Source of the DNA: a virus
Length of the DNA: 31,277 nucleotides
Virus record (IMG/VR): IMGVR_UViG_3300030104_003383
Location: 1-31,277 of that record
Strand: one strand, 5' to 3'
Shown here: positions 23,259 to 29,445 of the stretch, piece after piece
Layout: each line of letters begins with the position of its first letter
How positions within the stretch are numbered: the first letter of the stretch is position 1
The notes under the pieces: model-generated
The model's input: the letters and a program-made list of their open reading frames with translations, nothing else
Told to the model about the DNA's origin: nothing
Database searches by the model: none
Position numbers and translations under genes: made by a program

Positions 23259-23696
23259 TTATGTTTTTTGTACTCGATTAGATATTTGAATTACCGCCCT
23301 AAAATATGTTTTATCTTCTGCGTCCTCTTCAATATAGTTAATTCCTTCATTTGTGCAAGTATAAACATTGAAACCGTCTGACGATAAATCATAATAACCA
23401 GCCGAACGGGTTCTCACTAAATTTAAAACAGAACTAACAATTTGATTTGACTGTAATTCACCCCCGTCATCTGCGTCAAAACTTGTAACAACTTCAATTC
23501 CTGTAACGCAATCCATTGTAAATGAAGTTTGATTTTGGTCAACCTCATCATTAGAAATTGAATATACTTTTATAAAGGGTTCGGTTGCATTTGATGGCAC
23601 TCTATTATAAATTGGCACTGTTCCACCCCCAGCGGTAATTTGACCCGTTAAGCGTGTTATAATTGCTTTTCGTATAAATTGTAATGCCTCAATCAT
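23259..23696 (-). CDS. Tail terminator/completion protein (DUF3168-like)
   Basis: This 145-residue protein starts with a helix (MIEALQFIRKAIITRLTGQI), then VPIYNRVPSNATEPFIKVYS, the typical motif of small tail completion proteins, and ends with paired strands (YFRAVIQISNRVQKT). It would cap the tail tube and join it to the head connector. It overlaps the HK97 gp10-like gene by 4 nt. Order connector, stopper, gp10-like, terminator matches HK97-type phages. Confidence 0.78.
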   Translation of the reverse strand: MIEALQFIRKAIITRLTGQITAGGGTVPIYNRVPSNATEPFIKVYSISNDEVDQNQTSFTMDCVTGIEVVTSFDADDGGELQSNQIVSSVLNLVRTRSAGYYDLSSDGFNVYTCTNEGINYIEEDAEDKTYFRAVIQISNRVQKT

Positions 23697-24040
23697 TTTA
23701 ATGCTTTTTTAATTCTATTTTCTATATTAATAATTAATAATTTAACAACTCGTCTAATTGAAGTATAAAAATACCCTTGTGGTTTTTGAAATCTTGTTCC
23801 AAATTCAACAAAACCAGAATAAGGTGCTTTTGAATCAATAGAAACAGTTTTTTTTGAAAGCATTTGACTTGAAATATTTTTTCTTAGATTACCCGTATCA
23901 ATTGGAGCAATTTTTTTCATACTTCTTACAGCAATCATTCCCGCTTTATTTAATTCTTGAGGCACACCGCTTTTATCAATAACCTTTAATTGGTTTAATT
24001 TACGAGTTAATTGATTTAATTGTCTTTTATCAAATTCCAT
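23693..24040 (-). CDS. HK97 gp10-like tail completion protein
   Basis: This 115-residue protein has the family signature MKKIAPIDTGNLRKNISSQ followed by YSGFVEFGTRFQKPQGYFYT, the A-P-V/I-D-T-G-x-L-R ... Y-x-x-x-V-E-F-G-T pattern of the HK97 gp10-like family. It takes part in head-tail joining. It overlaps the adaptor gene upstream by one base. Confidence 0.88.
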   Translation of the reverse strand: MEFDKRQLNQLTRKLNQLKVIDKSGVPQELNKAGMIAVRSMKKIAPIDTGNLRKNISSQMLSKKTVSIDSKAPYSGFVEFGTRFQKPQGYFYTSIRRVVKLLIINIENRIKKALK

Positions 24041-24366
24041 TATTTAATCTTTGTTGCTATAATTTTAGTAAAATACTTTTGAACAGGATCAACAATTGAA
24101 TTAATTCGATAGGTTCCCGCTTCACTTTCTAATTTTAAAAGATCAGTGTCTTGAATTGTGTCAGCCGTTTTTTTACGAATGATTAACTCAATTTCGTCAT
24201 AACGACTACGCTTACCATTTTCAGTTTTAAAATCACCTTTAGCATCTTTTTTATGCGCCCAAATAGTGGACGCAGTTGCTTGAGTTGATGTAAACCCTCC
24301 ATAAGTGTCAGCCGTTTTTGTCAAACGTTTTACTAAAACCCTTGTATCTAATTTTCCAATGTTCAT
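24040..24366 (-). CDS. Head-tail joining protein (stopper type)
   Basis: This 108-residue protein shows the SPP1 gp16/head-tail joining pattern: MNIGKLDTRVLVKRLTKT, YGGFTSTQATASTIWAHKKD, and a C-terminal strand pair (TYRINSIVDPVQKYFTKIIA). It would close the connector below the adaptor. It is coupled to the adaptor gene by a 4-nt overlap. Confidence 0.85.
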   Translation of the reverse strand: MNIGKLDTRVLVKRLTKTADTYGGFTSTQATASTIWAHKKDAKGDFKTENGKRSRYDEIELIIRKKTADTIQDTDLLKLESEAGTYRINSIVDPVQKYFTKIIATKIK

Positions 24367-24872
24367 ATAAATAACGCCTTATAAGATGACAATAATTCTT
24401 TTGACGAAGTTGGTATTTTTTGAATTGTTTTACCTTCAATAAAATCAACCCTGTTTTCATATAAAGTAGTAACAAACTGCAATAAAGCCTCTTTAATAGC
24501 ACTATCAGAAAGGCCCGTTGTAATATAAACCATTTCCATATCTTTTGCAGGCAACTCATCCAATTCAATAACCGACTTGTCTAAGCCATACACTGTGTGT
24601 GCTGCCGTTGTACTTTCAACAGTTATTGATGATATTGTAGTTACTGGCGCAAAAGGAACCTCAAATCTGTCGTCAACATAACTTCTGTAAAAAGTTCTAT
24701 TTTTCGCAACAATATCTCTTGAGATATAGTTCTCTAAAACAATTCTTGCCTGAGTTATCATTTGACCAATTAAAGTATCGTCCGCAGTCGTGTCAATTCT
24801 TGCATAAGATTTAACGTCAGCAGTTGAAATAATTTCGGATCCTGTCGTACTATTAATTTTTATTTGATACAT
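24363..24872 (-). CDS. Head-tail connector (adaptor, gp6-like)
   Basis: This 169-residue protein begins with a short beta stretch, then ADVKSYARIDTTADDTLIGQ, a characteristic opening of the HK97 gp6-like connectors, followed by helices (MITQARIVLENYISRDI) and a C-terminal helix (IKEALLQFVTTLYENR). It docks on the portal ring. Its start overlaps the preceding gene by one base. Confidence 0.87.
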   Translation of the reverse strand: MYQIKINSTTGSEIISTADVKSYARIDTTADDTLIGQMITQARIVLENYISRDIVAKNRTFYRSYVDDRFEVPFAPVTTISSITVESTTAAHTVYGLDKSVIELDELPAKDMEMVYITTGLSDSAIKEALLQFVTTLYENRVDFIEGKTIQKIPTSSKELLSSYKALFI

Positions 24873-25057
24873 TATTTAGTTTTTTTCTTTGGCGTTTTCA
24901 GTTCCTTAGTTTCTTTTTTTATTTTTTGTTCTTTTTGAATTTTGCCAATTCCTTTGTCAATTAAATCTTGACCATTTAAATCGTCAATGTCTATAATATC
25001 TCCTTTTCTTTTTATTCCAGTCGATAATAAAATGTCACTTAGTATAATAATTTTCAT
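24872..25057 (-). CDS. Small head-tail region protein
   Basis: This 61-residue protein (MKIIILSDILLSTGIKRKGD, then LIDKGIGKIQ and a Lys-rich tail) resembles the short proteins often encoded between the major capsid and connector genes of siphophages. It is the first gene after the terminator at 25082-25117 and has its own TAnnTTTG box. Function unknown; the basic tail may be disordered. Confidence 0.65.
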   Translation of the reverse strand: MKIIILSDILLSTGIKRKGDIIDIDDLNGQDLIDKGIGKIQKEQKIKKETKELKTPKKKTK

Positions 25058-25074
25058 GATGTATATATTTTAAA

Positions 25075-25082
25075 CAAAGATA
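25075..25082 (-). promoter_or_regulatory. Candidate -7 box for connector/tail operon
   Basis: The minus strand reads TATCTTTG directly after the T run of the terminator, 17 nt before the ATG at 25057. It would restart late transcription downstream of the accessory cassette. Confidence 0.5.
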
Positions 25083-25117
25083 AAAAAAAAGTGCCACTAA
25101 GAGAGATGACACTTTTT
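25082..25117 (-). terminator. Intrinsic terminator after nuclease gene
   Basis: An 11-bp stem with one G-T pair (25086-25096 with 25107-25117) and a 10-nt loop is followed on the minus strand by further T residues. It lies 31 nt after the nuclease stop and ends the accessory cassette. Confidence 0.8.
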
Positions 25118-25148
25118 AAACAATTAAAAGAATAAAAAATTAGTTAAC

Positions 25149-25520
25149 CTAATTAAATGCAAAGTTATCAAAATAAATTGAACTTTTTCCCGTTGTTGAT
25201 AATCTTATTGACTGCATATTACCACTATTAGGAAAATTAAAAAATCCACCAAAATATTCTGAGTAAACACAAAACCAATCTATTTTATCAATTGTATATT
25301 TATTATCTAAATTTCTTAAAGGTAATTGAACCGATTTTCTATTTTTTAAAGGAGTTTTTTGAGTTGATTTTATTTGAATTTTTTTAAGGCTTCCATTTAC
25401 GTCGATTATACAATCATAAACGCTTGAATCTAATATTGGCATTGATACAATAAACCCTCTTTTAGTACATTCAGACGCAAATAAATATTCCGCAAAACAT
25501 CCTAAATGATTAGAGTCCAT
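25149..25520 (-). CDS. PD-(D/E)XK nuclease in accessory cassette
   Basis: This 123-residue protein has the compact nuclease core of the PD-(D/E)XK type: Glu11 in GCFAEYLFASEC, Asp36 in SVYDCIID, and Gln49-Ile-Lys51 in KKIQIKST. The pattern G-x-x-A-E-Y ... Y-D ... I-Q-x-K-S-T is that of the group holding intron homing-type and restriction-like enzymes (PDDEXK_5). The C-terminal half (IDWFCVYSEYFGGFFNFP) fits the family. It may be a free-standing homing endonuclease or an enzyme against competing DNA. It is bracketed by terminators at 25532-25565 and 25082-25117, so it may be a separate unit with a near-consensus TATCTTTA box 7 nt before its ATG. Confidence 0.75.
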   Translation of the reverse strand: MDSNHLGCFAEYLFASECTKRGFIVSMPILDSSVYDCIIDVNGSLKKIQIKSTQKTPLKNRKSVQLPLRNLDNKYTIDKIDWFCVYSEYFGGFFNFPNSGNMQSIRLSTTGKSSIYFDNFAFN

Positions 25521-25531
25521 TTAGTAAAGAT

Positions 25532-25565
25532 AAAAAAAACCGCCCTAATGATATTTTAAGACGGT
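25532..25565 (-). terminator. Intrinsic terminator after tiny-gene operon
   Basis: A 10-bp stem with two G-T pairs (25539-25548 with 25556-25565) and a 7-nt loop is followed by eight T on the minus strand. It lies between the Zn-finger gene stop (25585) and the nuclease start (25520). Confidence 0.8.
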
Positions 25566-25584
25566 CTAATCAAATGAAAATTCT

Positions 25585-25749
25585 TTATGATAAATATGAC
25601 TCATGACAAAAATCGTCACAAAATTCACCTTGCGAAACTTCACCGCAAGTCATACAATTATGTAATTGAATATTTAAAACAGGATATTCTTTGTCATCAT
25701 AATCGGGAGGCGTTAATTCCCTGTCTGGTATTCTAAAATAATTATTCAT
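25585..25749 (-). CDS. Small zinc-ribbon-like protein
   Basis: This 54-residue protein (MNNYFRIPDRELTPPDYDDK...) carries two Cys pairs: Cys32-x2-Cys35 (CMTC) and Cys44-x3-Cys48-His (CDDFCH), spacing that suits a zinc knuckle. The rest is acidic. It begins 8 nt inside the previous gene and is followed by a terminator, so it is the last of the coupled tiny genes. A protein-binding or nucleic-acid-binding adaptor is plausible; nothing more can be shown. Confidence 0.65.
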   Translation of the reverse strand: MNNYFRIPDRELTPPDYDDKEYPVLNIQLHNCMTCGEVSQGEFCDDFCHESYLS

Positions 25750-25840
25750 TTATTTCAATGTTATCCTCGTTATGATCGTAAACAACTGCGCTGGTTATTG
25801 TTCTATTAATTTTATTTATGTCAATCTTGTCGTCAATCAT
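25742..25840 (-). CDS. 32-residue acidic peptide ORF
   Basis: The short acidic ORF MIDDKIDINKINRTITSAVV... overlaps the genes on both sides by 8 nt. Its only support is the chained overlap within a run of coupled genes. Unknown function; may be a translational link rather than an active protein. Confidence 0.42.
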   Translation of the reverse strand: MIDDKIDINKINRTITSAVVYDHNEDNIEINE

Positions 25841-25991
25841 TTGGCGTGTATTTGAAAATAATTGCAGAAAATAATATCATAATTATGGCGTCAATATTTG
25901 CATCATATTTAACGACCATACGAAACGCCCAAAATAAAGGTGCTATTATTAAAAAAACCCTTACAATATATTTTATATCTCTATCGTCCAT
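25833..25991 (-). CDS. Small two-helix membrane protein
   Basis: This 52-residue protein from the ATG at 25991 (MDDRDIKYIVRVFLIIAPLF...) has two transmembrane segments (about 10-25 and 33-48, ending in FKYTPND). A longer form from 26063 adds a hydrophobic leader but would overlap the previous gene by 83 nt; with the shorter start the overlap is 11 nt, like the other genes here. A small inner-membrane protein expressed early would suit an exclusion or host-inhibition role; inference only. Confidence 0.55.
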   Translation of the reverse strand: MDDRDIKYIVRVFLIIAPLFWAFRMVVKYDANIDAIIMILFSAIIFKYTPND

Positions 25992-26178
25992 TTCTAAAAT
26001 TTTCAATATTAATTGGATGAATAAAAGATAAATCAAACCAAACAAAAACAATCCAAGTTGCAAATAATATTAAATCAAATAAAATTGCTAATGCTATTAT
26101 AATTAAAATTGTTTTTAGTTTATATTTTCTTTTTATTGTATAAACAACATCGTTAAACGATCTAATTAATGACATCAT
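25981..26178 (-). CDS. Small membrane protein
   Basis: This 65-residue protein has a basic N-terminus (MMSLIRSFNDVVYTIKRKYK) and a long hydrophobic region (about 22-48, TILIIIALAILFDLILFATW...) that can make one or two membrane helices. It overlaps its upstream neighbour by 4 nt and its downstream neighbour by 11 nt. Not recognised as a known family. Confidence 0.55.
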   Translation of the reverse strand: MMSLIRSFNDVVYTIKRKYKLKTILIIIALAILFDLILFATWIVFVWFDLSFIHPINIENFRNGR

Positions 26179-26372
26179 AATTCAGATAATTTTTTTAATT
26201 TTCTCCAAACCTTGAGTTCATTTATATTATATAAAATAGCTAAAACAGTTTGTTCATATGTGCTATTATATAAAGAATTATGTCTTTTTTTAAATGATTG
26301 ATTTACTTTTACCTCTAAATGTAGAATATTAGAATAAATTTTATTTTTAGCTTTTTGTTTTATATTTATCAT
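26175..26372 (-). CDS. Small basic hypothetical protein
   Basis: This 65-residue, strongly basic, helical protein (MINIKQKAKNKIYSNILHLE, then KVNQSFKKRHNSLYNS) ends KVWRKLKKLSEL. It starts in an ATGA overlap with the first gene of the cassette. It may bind nucleic acid or membrane; unknown. Confidence 0.55.
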   Translation of the reverse strand: MINIKQKAKNKIYSNILHLEVKVNQSFKKRHNSLYNSTYEQTVLAILYNINELKVWRKLKKLSEL

Positions 26373-26521
26373 TGAGTCATTAATATTATTTCAACGGGGT
26401 TTTTTGTACCGTATTTTTTTTCAATTCTGTCTAAAAATTCAAGGTCTCTAATTGTTTCAATATTGTTTTTAACTGCTCTTAATGCAATTCTTATCATTTC
26501 AATTTCTAATGGTTTATACAT
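26369..26521 (-). CDS. First gene of accessory cassette, hypothetical
   Basis: This 50-residue helical protein (MYKPLEIEMIRIALRAVKNN...) ends VEIILMTQ. It is the first gene after the second copy of the early-type promoter region. Its leader carries AACAATTAAAAAAATAATT before the ATG, nearly the same as that of the first early gene at 10562, although the proteins themselves show no obvious similarity. Function unknown. Confidence 0.55.
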   Translation of the reverse strand: MYKPLEIEMIRIALRAVKNNIETIRDLEFLDRIEKKYGTKNPVEIILMTQ

Positions 26522-26540
26522 AATTATTTTTTTAATTGTT

Positions 26541-26586
26541 TATGCTAATATAAGAAATATTTTATATATAGCAAAAATATTTTATA
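26541..26586 (-). promoter_or_regulatory. Second copy of early promoter/operator region
   Basis: On the minus strand two TATAAAATATT copies (26586-26576 and 26566-26556) lie 20 bp apart, then TTATATTAGC and ATAAACAATTAAAAA before the ATG at 26521. It matches the region upstream of the early operon at 10584-10633, except that the TTTG of the -7 box is missing (TAGCATAA instead of TAGCTTTG). Hence a related control region, perhaps of different strength. Confidence 0.6.
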
Positions 26587-26614
26587 CTTTATTTTAAAAA
26601 AAACTTTAAGGCAT

Positions 26615-26639
26615 AAAAAAAGGGGGTATAAAACCCCCT
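26615..26639 (-). terminator. Strong terminator after major capsid gene
   Basis: A 7-bp GC-rich stem (26621-26627 with 26633-26639) with a 5-nt loop is followed by six more T on the minus strand, 25 nt after the capsid stop. It isolates capsid transcription from the cassette promoter region at 26541-26586. Confidence 0.85.
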
Positions 26640-26663
26640 CTTTTACTATAAACGCTAACTTTC

Positions 26664-27869
26664 TTATAAAGCAGCGATAACAGTTGAGAATGTACCTCTA
26701 CATAACGCATTTGGTAAATACGTTGCAAATGCAACTCTTTCCTGTACTCTAACAGTGATAAAGTTCTTTTGAACATTATCTGAATCTTGCTCAAAGAACT
26801 CAACTCCTGCGTTCTCACGAACCCATAATTGAGCAGCTTGTGCAAAGTCTCCAAGAATAAATTCACCCTCTGCCATGTTTGTATTCGTAACAATTGGAAT
26901 ACCTGCAAAACTTGGGGCAAGTCCCTGATAAACTTGGTCTTTAATATATCTTGAATCACCGTCTTTTGTAGATAACAATTTATTGAAATCTGTCGGGTGC
27001 ATTAATATATTAGTCGCTTTGTAGTTAGCTTTTTCCACTTGGTTTTTTGCCGTAATTAAAACATCAAAATTTTGTGGATTTGTAATAACTCCCGCAGCAT
27101 AACCAGAAGCAGCATTTGACCAAATTGTCGCTGTGTTTCTAAGCCCATGTAAATTTGGAGCAACTCCATTTCCGCCAAGAACTTGGTCATCTTCAACAGC
27201 CATTAACTTGCTTGGTATTCTTGCAGAAATGTAAGAAGTTAATTGCTCAGTATCTTCCATCATTTGACGAGAGATTCTTAAATATGTTCCAAGTAATTCA
27301 ACGTTTGCAGTTGATGCAGTTAGATTAAAATCTGACTGTCCTAAAGCAGCACCCTCAGCAGTAGCCGCAGCTCCTTGAGTGTATGCTGATTCAGTTACAT
27401 AACGTACAACATCTGAATTTGTAGTTCCAACAGGCACCATATCACGAACGTGAACAGGTGATGCTGGGTCAAATTTTATTCCAGGAACACGACTTGCAGC
27501 AATTACCTCGCCAGTAAAGTCAGCACCAGTAGTCATATCAGCTTTGATTTCAAATGAGGCTGCTCTTGAGTTACCTTTTTTAAGGTTTTCAATTGCACCG
27601 CCCTCGATTGCATCTTTTAAAGCTGTCTTTAAATTCATTGGTTTCGCATTTGACGCTGATTTTTTAGCGTTCATTTCAATTGCGTCCATTCTCTTGTTAG
27701 CCTCTTCATTTTTAGCTAAATATTCATTAGTTAAGTTTGAAATTTCGCTTTTCAACGACTCTTCAATCTCTCCTTTAGCGTTATCCTGTGAGGATTTAAA
27801 CGCTTTCTCGATTTTACTATCAACTATGTTACCAATTTGGTCAAGTTGATTTTTGATATTTTCGTCCAT
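26664..27869 (-). CDS. Major capsid protein (HK97 fold)
   Basis: This 401-residue protein has an N-terminal coiled-coil delta domain (about 1-75, rich in Lys/Glu, acting as scaffold and normally removed by the protease), then the HK97 body: TTGADFTGEVIAASRVPGIK, VRDMVPVGTTNSDVVRYVTE, LLGTYLRISRQMMEDTEQLT, and ILMHPTDFNKLL (P-domain region), and SFAGIPIVTNTNMAEGEFIL near the end. The gene order protease then capsid is normal. It is followed by a strong terminator, fitting a highly expressed end of a transcript. Confidence 0.95.
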   Translation of the reverse strand: MDENIKNQLDQIGNIVDSKIEKAFKSSQDNAKGEIEESLKSEISNLTNEYLAKNEEANKRMDAIEMNAKKSASNAKPMNLKTALKDAIEGGAIENLKKGNSRAASFEIKADMTTGADFTGEVIAASRVPGIKFDPASPVHVRDMVPVGTTNSDVVRYVTESAYTQGAAATAEGAALGQSDFNLTASTANVELLGTYLRISRQMMEDTEQLTSYISARIPSKLMAVEDDQVLGGNGVAPNLHGLRNTATIWSNAASGYAAGVITNPQNFDVLITAKNQVEKANYKATNILMHPTDFNKLLSTKDGDSRYIKDQVYQGLAPSFAGIPIVTNTNMAEGEFILGDFAQAAQLWVRENAGVEFFEQDSDNVQKNFITVRVQERVAFATYLPNALCRGTFSTVIAAL

Positions 27870-27873
27870 AATT

Positions 27874-28566
27874 TTATTTTTTTAGAACATTAAACAAATA
27901 ATTAAATATTTCACTTTCGTCGTTTTTTACTTGCATCGGCTCTGTGACTTCAATATCAGTCGGCAAAGTGATTGTATCATTAAAAATTGATTTAAGTTTA
28001 AGTATCTCAGCCTCTAAGGCAAAACCTAAGTCGTCCGAGATATTTCCTTTACGAATTAATTTAGCGATTTTATCATAACGCTTTAAAACTTTGTCTTTGT
28101 CAATGTTTCCTTTAACATCTAAAATCATTGCTTGGTCATTTGCTGCCAAAGTAACCGCAGAGATTTCAAAGAGTTTTACTTCGTTAATATGTCTATTGTC
28201 GCCAATTATTTCTTTTGTGATTGGTAAAATACCAACACTATTTTCTGTAATTACACCCGCTTTCATAAGTTCAATAACGTCAATCCCTAATTGAGTTTTA
28301 GGAATTGATGCTTCAAATATTAAACCTTTTTCATCTTCATAAAGATCAACCATTTTTCCAAGTGGCTTATCCATGTCGTGCTGATATAAATATTTTACAC
28401 GCTTACCATTTTCTTTTATAGTTTTAGTATATGCGCCTTTATTTATTACGTCTCCATCGGAATCAATATTCCCAAAGACTGAACCGTATCCTTTAACCAT
28501 TCCGCTTTTTTCGTCTGCGTCAATTAGTTCTCCAATTGGAGAGGATTTATATATAATTTTATTCAT
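27874..28566 (-). CDS. Prohead protease (S78)
   Basis: This 230-residue serine protease of the HK97 prohead type has catalytic His63 in YLYQHDMDKPLG and Ser110 in ENSVG, preceded by the opening GMVKGYGSVFGNIDSDGDVI (residues 22-41). A conserved LFEISAVTLAANDQAMI segment closes the domain; the C-terminal 70 residues are helical and probably removed by self-cleavage. It matures the capsid encoded next. The ATG at 28566 is 4 nt downstream of a TAnnTTTG box. Confidence 0.93.
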   Translation of the reverse strand: MNKIIYKSSPIGELIDADEKSGMVKGYGSVFGNIDSDGDVINKGAYTKTIKENGKRVKYLYQHDMDKPLGKMVDLYEDEKGLIFEASIPKTQLGIDVIELMKAGVITENSVGILPITKEIIGDNRHINEVKLFEISAVTLAANDQAMILDVKGNIDKDKVLKRYDKIAKLIRKGNISDDLGFALEAEILKLKSIFNDTITLPTDIEVTEPMQVKNDESEIFNYLFNVLKK

Positions 28567-28570
28567 AATA

Positions 28571-28578
28571 CAAAGATA
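28571..28578 (-). promoter_or_regulatory. Candidate -7 box abutting protease start
   Basis: The minus strand reads TATCTTTG, then TATT, then the protease ATG; a TTG lies 23 nt upstream. Same layout as at terS and the tape measure gene. Confidence 0.48.
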
Positions 28579-28587
28579 TTAAATTTA

Positions 28588-29445
28588 TTAATTATCGTTT
28601 TCAACTAACTCATTTGCTATTATTGCCCCTGTAACTAAAGGCATTGAATAACTATCATTAACCGTTGGAACCTCTTTTGGAAACGGTGCTGTCGTACATC
28701 TACAATTGACAACATTTTTAGCACTACCAGCGGGGTCACCCGGATGATTTAACATTTCACCGCCAACATTAAATTTTTTATTAAAATCAACTATTTGACC
28801 ATGAGCAGCAGCATGAGCCGAGCGCGTTCTCTCATCTAAAGCTGAAATCCATTCTTTTTGCATTTGTTCTTTTCCAAATATATCAGTTGCTGATTGTAAA
28901 GTTGCAAAATTAGCGGCGTTTGTGGCCTCGGTTCTTATTATTCGTTGAGCTTGAAATTTAGATATTTGTTTAAATCTATTTCTTAAAATTCTTTGCCCTT
29001 CACGTTCATTTAAAGACATAAACTCAGGGTCTGACATAAACTTTTTTAAAGTTGTTGTTAATGTTTTTTTAGCAGTCCCTTGCACTAAAGTAATTCTTTC
29101 ACCTGCAATTTTTGTTCCTAATGTCGCAAATTGTTGTTCCCAAATATCATTGTAATCATTTGGGTTTATATTTTTAGTAATAAATTTTTCAAAGTTTTTA
29201 GCGTACCAATTCGCAAATCTAAGACCTATATTAATATAAGTAGTAATATAAATATTTGTTAAAGAGTCTAAAGAAAATAAATTATCAAATCCAGTTGTTT
29301 TGTTTTGACTTAAAAATAAATCAATTCCTTTTTGATATTCTTTTAAATAATAATTAAATGTATTATTAACCTCTTTACGTTCTCCTCTTTTAAGTTGTTT
29401 AGAAAACTCATTTATCCAATTATCTTTGATCTTTTTTAAATCCAT
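28588..29445 (-). CDS. Mu F-like minor head protein
   Basis: This 285-residue protein carries the Phage Mu F/SPP1 gp7 signature in its C-terminal half: RIIRTEATNAANFATLQSAT, then KEWISALDERTRSAHAAAHG, then NVVNCRCTTAPFP. The N-terminal half is helical. It is a minor capsid protein bound near the portal and often injected or needed for DNA ejection. It starts in a TAATG overlap with the portal stop. Confidence 0.88.
   Translation of the reverse strand: MDLKKIKDNWINEFSKQLKRGERKEVNNTFNYYLKEYQKGIDLFLSQNKTTGFDNLFSLDSLTNIYITTYINIGLRFANWYAKNFEKFITKNINPNDYNDIWEQQFATLGTKIAGERITLVQGTAKKTLTTTLKKFMSDPEFMSLNEREGQRILRNRFKQISKFQAQRIIRTEATNAANFATLQSATDIFGKEQMQKEWISALDERTRSAHAAAHGQIVDFNKKFNVGGEMLNHPGDPAGSAKNVVNCRCTTAPFPKEVPTVNDSYSMPLVTGAIIANELVENDN

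Noticed and set aside
24308-24568. Second-frame minus-strand ORF over the connector gene
   Set aside because: Overlaps a well-supported connector frame completely; composition is that of an out-of-frame reading.
26606-26959. Minus-strand ORF over the end of the capsid gene and its terminator
   Set aside because: Runs through the terminator and in a different frame over conserved capsid sequence.
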